Assembly: GCA_004794785.1 (NCBI GenBank)
Contig: SJOL01006981.1
Coordinates: 598,710 to 662,709, forward strand
Reading direction: 5' to 3'
DNA from: Opisthorchis felineus
Lineage: Eukaryota > Platyhelminthes > Trematoda > Opisthorchiida > Opisthorchiidae
DNA: 64,000 nt
In this document: piece after piece, positions 57,701 to 64,000 of the stretch
How the letters are laid out: each line of letters starts with the position of its first letter
How positions within the stretch are numbered: position 1 is the first letter of the stretch
Program-made: the position numbers and the translations under genes
The notes under the pieces: model-generated
Seen by the model: only the letters and a program-made list of their open reading frames with translations
What the model was told of the DNA's origin: nothing
The model's database searches: none

Positions 57701-60119
57701 GCTACGGTTCGTAAATTGACTTGCGAGGAACCAGGTACCTCACAAATATATTCCCGTATCGACTGATGTCGAATGCAAATTAACACCACATTCAGGCAAT
57801 CACTTCCTAGTTGGACGTGTATCCGGTCCACCAGTGACTGAATTCTTTCGAAGTTCATCACAGGGAAATCTTGGTCTCCGTCTTCTTTTTCACAACCAGG
57901 ACAGGCCTAAAAAGCATCAGAGGATGTCAGTTGTTGGTGTTGATTTCTCGACTGCCTTTCAGATCACTCTAAACGTTTATGTGTGCTAGGTCACGAGAAT
58001 GTTAACTTTTAGGGCTGGAATCAGTTGCGAGGACCGAAGTCACCACACTGCTGACCGCCAAAATCAAATAACCACGTTGGTTTTAAAATTGACCGGGTAT
58101 CCTCACCATATAAAGCGGTAGACAGTCATAGTGATCCGTCAGTTTGACACGCTTACAAATTGCTCCTATCTTAAACCGCATTTGATCGTCTTCATTCGGT
58201 TCCACTTGCAAGAAGGGACCAACAACTTGTCGAAAGGACACTTTGGAACCGATTGCCACTTGGCTGCACTGTACCATGGTAATTATGGCTGGCTGAAATA
58301 TAACCCCAAAAATACTTCAAAAGTTCGTGTGGGAAGGTGAGAAAGGACAGCGGGAGTTACACATTTCAGGATGAACTGGAAGCTTAATAAACAAATTCAG
58401 CCCTTGTTGATTACTTTCATCAGCCTGCTTAGAGCCACTCGACCTCACTCACCAAAAGAAAACTATGCACGAAATTTCCAGAAGTCTACCAAATGCTTTC
58501 CAACATATCAATCAAAGTTCTCTTTTGGTATCTAAATTCCAGGACGCATTCTGCCAATCATTCTGAATTTATCGTACATTTCAACCCATTCCATGACATG
58601 GAACAGCATGTTTGGTGTGATACCATGATAGAATGGCGCTGGATGGCGCCCACGGTGGTAAGGTCATTCTTCCTTATCTACGCTGAGCGACAGGAGCGAT
58701 GCAAAACACATTCTCATGGTACTGTGCTCAGAAAGATCCATAAAGAAAAGCATTCAAGAATCAGTCATTCACTTTCAAACCACAGAGCCCCAAACAAGGT
58801 AAAAGTAGCGGGCTGTGCGAGTATTTTTACAAATTATCTGGGGCAGTATATTGATGGAGAAACATTGCGCATTTTATTTTTGTGTGGAGCAAGTTTATGC
58901 TTCGCTTGAAGTGCTCTTTGTGTCACCAGCTGCATCCTACTGTGTTGTTTCTGTTGCCTACGAATTAATAAGGGTTTGCCAATTCAGCACATTCAACTAT
59001 AGGTGCATAGTTGTCAGGCTGTCGTAAATAGGCTCACGCCTAGCGTACACCACTTTGGTTTGCCGACGCTGAGCAGTCATCCACTTTACCATCAAAACTG
59101 CCTTCTTTTTCAGCCTATTAGTATGACTCTCAGCAGAAAGGGACTACTCTTCGGGGGGCCATGACAGCTTTATCTGTCGTCGGAGACCATTCTCAGGAGA
59201 GGTATACTACTGCCTTGCAACCTGGTGAACCCTTCTGGGAGATATTTCTGTTAGTGGATTCCACCTACAAGGCCACAGCATCTTGAATTGGGACATTTCT
59301 TCTCAGAGTAGATGATTAAAGCGAACCAACTTCCTATACCTGTATACCTGAGTAGGGATGATTCATTCGTTTGAGGTAGTTTCCAACATTGATCACACTG
59401 AGGGAGTTTTTTTTCTAATTGTCGCCAAGCCTGCACGTGCGCATTCAAGACATACATATCGATCCTGCACGCTGACGATTGGCCTCTCATCGGCTGAGAC
59501 TTAGAGAACCAGAAAAGTGTCAGAAGCTTCAGAACGATTCACTATGAGAGATGGATGTCTTCTGGTACCACCAAGAAACTATTTTTATTGGAATAATACC
59601 GATCATAACCCAGTTATCCTCTTTTTAGTTTTCGAACTCTTCAACCCATAATGCAGTATGCTTGAACATTAGCGTAACTACTCCACCGACTGAGCTCATC
59701 GGTGTTGCATGCTAGTTCGGTGGGGGTGCCAATGAAAGTGTACTTAGTGGGAATCTAGAGTCGTGATTCCTAGAGACGAGTTCAGTGAAAATTTCAACAT
59801 ACCGATATCGCCTGCCCATAGTAGTACCATAAAACCTTGTGGAAGGTTAACCATTCGGATTTCCGCTAGAAGATAAAATCATTCTTCAGAAGCAGATTAC
59901 CACAACCAAACGAGTGCAAACCTACCACGGACACTCGTTGAAATCTCACTCCAAACGAAGGCTAGAAGTGTGATCCACAAGGAACAACTTTCACTGAATA
60001 GCTATTGTGAATGTAAGGCAAGGCTTCTAGTTAGTACCAAATACTGAAGCATGGCCGACAAGGTTTATTTGCTTTTTCCACAGTTCTGTGACAATTGTAA
60101 GGTTGTTCGCTAAGAAATG
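54770..60119. other. Intergenic, nothing supported
   Basis: A small imperfect palindrome (AACAGCCGTGT / ACACGGTTGTT, 6-nt loop) lies at about 57408-57436. A 138-codon plus frame at 58493-58909 has no motif. No supported gene. Confidence 0.4.
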
Positions 60120-60215
60120 TAGGTTCCTCTGTATAGCCGTAATACACTACTCATAAGGTTCCTGAAAATTCCTCGACAGCCCACGACCGGTTTCGCCCTT
60201 CTTGGTTCTTCAGTT
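60120..60215 (-). mobile_element. Group A hammerhead fragment, 5' truncated
   Basis: Minus strand: CTGAAGAA, CCAAGAAGGGCGAAACC, GGTC, GTGGGCTGTCG, then the tail 'ttttcaggaaccttatgag'. The 3' half of the ribozyme (GGGCGAAACCGGTCGTGGGC) is identical to the intact 34.1 kb copy, but the CTGATGA half is altered and the 5' stem I strand is missing. Confidence 0.65.
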
Positions 60216-62099
60216 TTAACTTTGTCAGCTTGGTCGTAATCGATGTGTCTTAAACGTCCAACCCAACGGCTAGACTCTAAAGATTTATTTACCTTCAACC
60301 AGCCAAGAGGAGTTTGGACAACACACCCGTTATTTGTTCGAGTTATCAAATAAATATCGTTCGTAGGCTGGCCTGTCGTGAGGGCAACCTAGTCTTGTGT
60401 TCTGTGTTCCTGTTATTTTGCCCTAGATAGGCAGACACAACTTTCATCCTCCGGGTGGTTTATCACATCCAGCACTAAAATCTGCCTCTGTCCCCGACCC
60501 GCTATTTAGTCTACCTGCCAACATAGCATGTGGACCGGAATGAGTCACTCGTAGCCATTCCTTTGTGAGGGTGACTAATCTATACGACAATCTGGTGGCT
60601 TGGACGTCCCGAATAGGGAATGTAAGGCGCAGGTGGAGTGACTGAAGTCCATAGCATGTGCGGTGTTTACTGACAACAACATGCGTGCCGTGTCGCGCCG
60701 CGCCATGCCGCACTTGGCACTGTAGCTGAACAAAATGCTGGCGCTAAAACAATGTTTATAACAAAGGTCTATTGAATTTTGATGTGACAGTAGGTTATGA
60801 GCAGCACTGGCACACCAACTAACCAAAAATAACCGCCCAGCTGTAACATCAAGCAATGGTCAAAGTTTTTTTACCAATCACCGGCGCAAAGTAATCGAAC
60901 GTTTGTATCAACAACGGCTGATGCCTGATGGCTCTAAAATGTCCTTCAGTCTTGTTAGGAATAAATCGATTGAGTTTTTTCATGTTTTAATGCTGTCACA
61001 GCAAAACCGGTATTGCCCTCTGGAGGTCTTCACCACAACAATAATACTGGCACAGTTTCAGCAACCAGCCAGAGGAAAAACGGAAATTTCTAAAGAAGCG
61101 TTACGGACTGTAAACAATATATTTTCAAAAGGGAATTTAGGGAGCCATAAAGTCTTGCTTATTTGGCACGCAGCTCCATCTAGACAGCGCGAAAGTACGT
61201 AATAAAGAATTACTAAACTATAAGACAGAAGAAGACATCTTTTGTTGCACCCAAAACCTTGGAATATCTACGGTATGGGTTCCGTTGGATCTCACCAATG
61301 CTAGAAGCCCAAATGGAAGAGTAATCAGTTCTGCTAGCTACGGGGATATCCAAGAAGGCTCATATCACTCCAAGGCTGACCTTACCAAACATCTCGTCCA
61401 ATGGTTTTGACACTAGTGCGTTAGTTATTCCATCGTGATCTTAAATTTTGAGTCAGTTTAGCTTCAGTTATGAAGGTACCATAGGTAAACTCGGTCGATA
61501 TAACGCAAATGGTGGTTGACTCGGCCTCCCAGGTAGTCAGAAACTTTCCGGGACAAAATGTAACGAATCCTCAAGGGCCAATGACGAGGATCTAATCTTA
61601 ATCCGCTCAAAGATTCCGTATTTAAGCTCTGCTGGAATACGACTGCGATATCAAGGAGGCTGAACCAATCGAATTCCGCTTGTAAAGCACTGGAAATCCG
61701 GTTTGACTCTGAAGCCATTTTGTGTTCCACGGTCCACCCTTAATTGTCGCGTGCTAGTGAACCGCGATTACTGCGTGCAGCCATAAGGAAAGTGGGTGAC
61801 TTCGAATCAGTCTTCTTGCTAGCTTATCGGCTCCGAGACCTGTTTCCTGGGCTAAACTGCGAAGTGAACTCCGAATTCGCAATAGCCTCATTTAAACAGA
61901 AGTGACTCAAACAAAATACCTTTTTGGTCCACTGTGTCCCACGAGTTTCTGTTTTTGAGTTTGGTCAGAACCTATGACTTCCACCATATTTTATAGCAAA
62001 AGCGAACGTCGCAGATAGCCATCCCGGTGAATAAATATACAAACCTCTCGTGAAACACTAGATGCAGATAGAAACCCCCTAACTGCGCAGACTCCATTC
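60216..62099. other. Intergenic, nothing supported
   Basis: A minus-strand 88-codon frame at 61464-61730 has no recognised motif. No supported gene. Confidence 0.4.
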
Positions 62100-63277
62100 A
62101 TGACTCTCAAACGGGCAAACATCGCTCGCGCTGTCACCGTGATAACTTACCGAAAAAAGCTTGGTAGCCGTCCCAAGCAGCTTAGGTATAAGCGACATAA
62201 ATTCCAGAGTCACCTCAACCTCTCCAAGTTGAACCAGCATACTTGGCGCTACATGAATGCACAGGGTCTATTTAGTAAGTTCCCAGATTTTCTTCCTGGA
62301 CAGAGTTCACTTCACGGGACGAAAGTACTGTGCCTGTGGAGATTACAGCTGCCAGAATTGCACTCCCTGAGGTACAATCTGCAGGCAAAGATTTCCTACC
62401 GTAAGGAGATGTATTCATCTGTAACTGAGAAAATTTCTAATTACAGCCTCCTCTTTTAAGCATGGAATATTGTGTGACATGTACTTCCAGGTCAGAATAG
62501 GAAACCATGATTACGAGCTCTTGAAGACCGCGTATCATCCCAAATCTCAACTGATTGAAGGGACAATACTTCGCCCTCCATCCTTCATTTTATACTGCTT
62601 AGAAACGAGGGTGGTGTTCTAATTATGGGAGACTTTGACGTCTCATTGTTGGAGGAAGCCTGTGAATCAGACGAGTTTTCCAAAATTCAGTTTCATCCGG
62701 CTTCTAAACAAGACATAACTATATTCGCACACCGATTCAGAACCAAGAGCGCTATTCCCAGGCTGGATCTCATCCCCCTTGATGAGTAGGTGATGTTGGA
62801 TGATCTTTTGATTAAACCTCTCTATGACCCGAGAAACCACGAATTTCTCGAATCCTGCAATGTGGATGGAAGTGCATACTCGTGCAGTTAGTCTCTGCAT
62901 TCTCCTACTAGTTCCAGCAGTGAGAGTTTTCGTACACTAAAAGCAGAAGCTACCTGGAAGGCTTATGTGGAGAAATTTCAAGCCCTAATTGCTGTGGTCA
63001 GTCCACCCAAACGGTAACCAACGGATTATGATAAATAGAGCATGAATGTAGAGGGATAGAGCACATGATCTTTGCACAAAAATGATCCAAACAACTGCAC
63101 ATTCACCGCCTACGGAAACACTGTACTTGACTGGCTTACATGATCAACCCCGTGGACAAAGTCTCTCAACACAGAATTGCAGATAGAATTTTTATGAACC
63201 ACAATTTGCTATACAAGTATGTCAGCGGATTGTGTCCAGCAACCCACAGTGTTCCATCTCTGACTACATCGCGCTGA
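62100..63277 (+). pseudogene. Decayed CR1-like LINE (endonuclease/RT ORF2 relic)
   Basis: Three in-order fragments recall ORF2 of CR1-type non-LTR retrotransposons. At 62250 YMNAQGLFSKF matches the Y-x-N-A-x-S-L-x-x-K start of the endonuclease. At 62604-62786, in the same frame, GGVLIMGDFDVSLLEEA matches the G-D-F-N strand; it is followed by RFRTKSAIPRLDLI, matching the [T/x]-R-x-R-x-x-x-P-S-x-L-D-L-I block. At 63131-63274, in another frame, IADRIFMNHNLLYKYVSGLCP resembles the n-N-L-L-x-x-x-Q-x-G-F region of the reverse transcriptase. Stops and frame changes break the ORF, Asn of GDFN is Asp, and the catalytic FADD box is not found, so it is inactive. Confidence 0.6.
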
Positions 63278-64000
63278 CCGATAAGTTCACCAGTTACCGC
63301 AGCGGAAGTTCCACGGGAAGTTACCTCAAAGTTTTCATGATATCCAAATCATTGAAGCCCTTGAAGCACACCGGTGATTCTCACCTCAGAAGCTGCTTCT
63401 CTGCAACCCAACAGTTTACCTGTTGGAACCGTCCTACCAGTATTCGACTCTTATAACAAACCGGATCCAACTTCTTTACCACTTGTCAGTGATGTCCAAA
63501 ATCCGGTTGAATCATGGATTACGTCTCGACCAACACTCCATTATAGGTTCGAACAAAAGCCCTGCACACCTATACTGGCGGTGACCAAAGTGTACTGAGC
63601 GCTAGAGTGGTGTAATGTACATATACTTTTCAGAAGTGCTCGATTGTGTGAACAACTTCAGGCTTGTTTTATGAGTGGATCGTGGCTGGCATTGGTTTCA
63701 GATTTCCAGTGTGAAGGAACTAGGCAGATACTACCAAGACAAATTTTAACGGGGTGCGTTGTACCAGAGTGGCTGTTCTGAGCCACGTATTTTGGTTCCT
63801 GAGCTCGACCTGGTAACTGAATTCACCTCACAGTCTTTTCTTTTTGCTGAATGCCCAAAAATCCAGAAAAGGATATCAGTTCCAGAAGACAGTCACGTTC
63901 TTTAGGCAGATACCGATGGTGCGTATAACTGAATGGTGAGATTAACATGTCCAGATGCAGAGCGCTTTACAATATCATTAAACTTATATGTACTCCACGG
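63278..64000. other. Window end, nothing supported
   Basis: May include further decayed LINE sequence, but no motif is recognisable. Confidence 0.4.

Noticed and set aside
1..64000. CRISPR arrays, operons, riboswitches, phage or plasmid functions
   Set aside because: Nothing in the sequence suggests a prokaryotic replicon; repeat types, poly(A) signal and gene spacing are eukaryotic.

Overview
This is a 64 kb piece of an animal-type nuclear genome, most likely a flatworm (a digenean trematode is my best guess; the species is unresolved). Reasons: very low gene density, AT-leaning intergenic DNA, scaffold gaps, decayed CR1-like LINE sequence, and many short repeats that join tRNA-like (Pol III) boxes to hammerhead ribozymes. 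That combination is known from the schistosome SM-alpha family. There are no operons, ribosome binding sites, CRISPR arrays or prokaryotic gene organisation.

Protein genes: only three reading frames are convincing. All are on the + strand, uninterrupted, 12-14 kb apart: 12123-15518 (1131 aa), 29634-30470 (278 aa) and 42813-45986 (1057 aa). All begin M-G-x-T-x-S-[K/Q/R], which fits the N-myristoylation consensus, and the two longer ones are strongly acidic. The first two also share a V-C-E-Q-T-[S/N]-F-I-[K/R]-P motif followed by a basic cluster. Each has a TATA-like element 60-63 nt before its ATG. I read them as a clustered, single-exon, lineage-specific family of probably membrane-anchored proteins; I recognise no described family. 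The 1131-aa protein has a recently duplicated ~500 bp coding segment (one synonymous base difference plus a 12-nt indel), long Glu tracts and a perfect (CAGGAA)56 array. The 1057-aa protein has about ten degenerate 36-49 aa repeats.

Repeats: three related groups of hammerhead-bearing elements occur. Group A (3.2, 23.5, 33.7-34.2, 60.1 kb; fragments at 26.0 and 35.5 kb) has ~300 bp units; the 34.1 kb copy keeps a complete hammerhead core with paired stem I and a self-complementary stem III, and lies beside a perfect 89-bp inverted repeat. Group B (9.7, 19.5-20.0, 37.8, 52.5 kb) has tRNA-like A/B boxes upstream of the hammerhead; the 37.8 kb copy keeps all core nucleotides. Group C (18.7-19.05, 27.9-28.1 kb) is similar but decayed. 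Several copies are fold-back, 'double-headed' elements with two outward-reading tRNA-hammerhead modules.

Other content: a decayed CR1-like LINE at 62.1-63.3 kb, a MITE-like element at 25.7 kb, weak retroelement fragments at 39.7-40.3 kb, microsatellites, two N gaps (20491-20644 and 30888-31318), and a few possible exons of unidentified genes (11.0 kb +, 32 kb -, 37.5 kb -, 54.7 kb +). Everything else is intergenic DNA in which I see nothing that can be supported.
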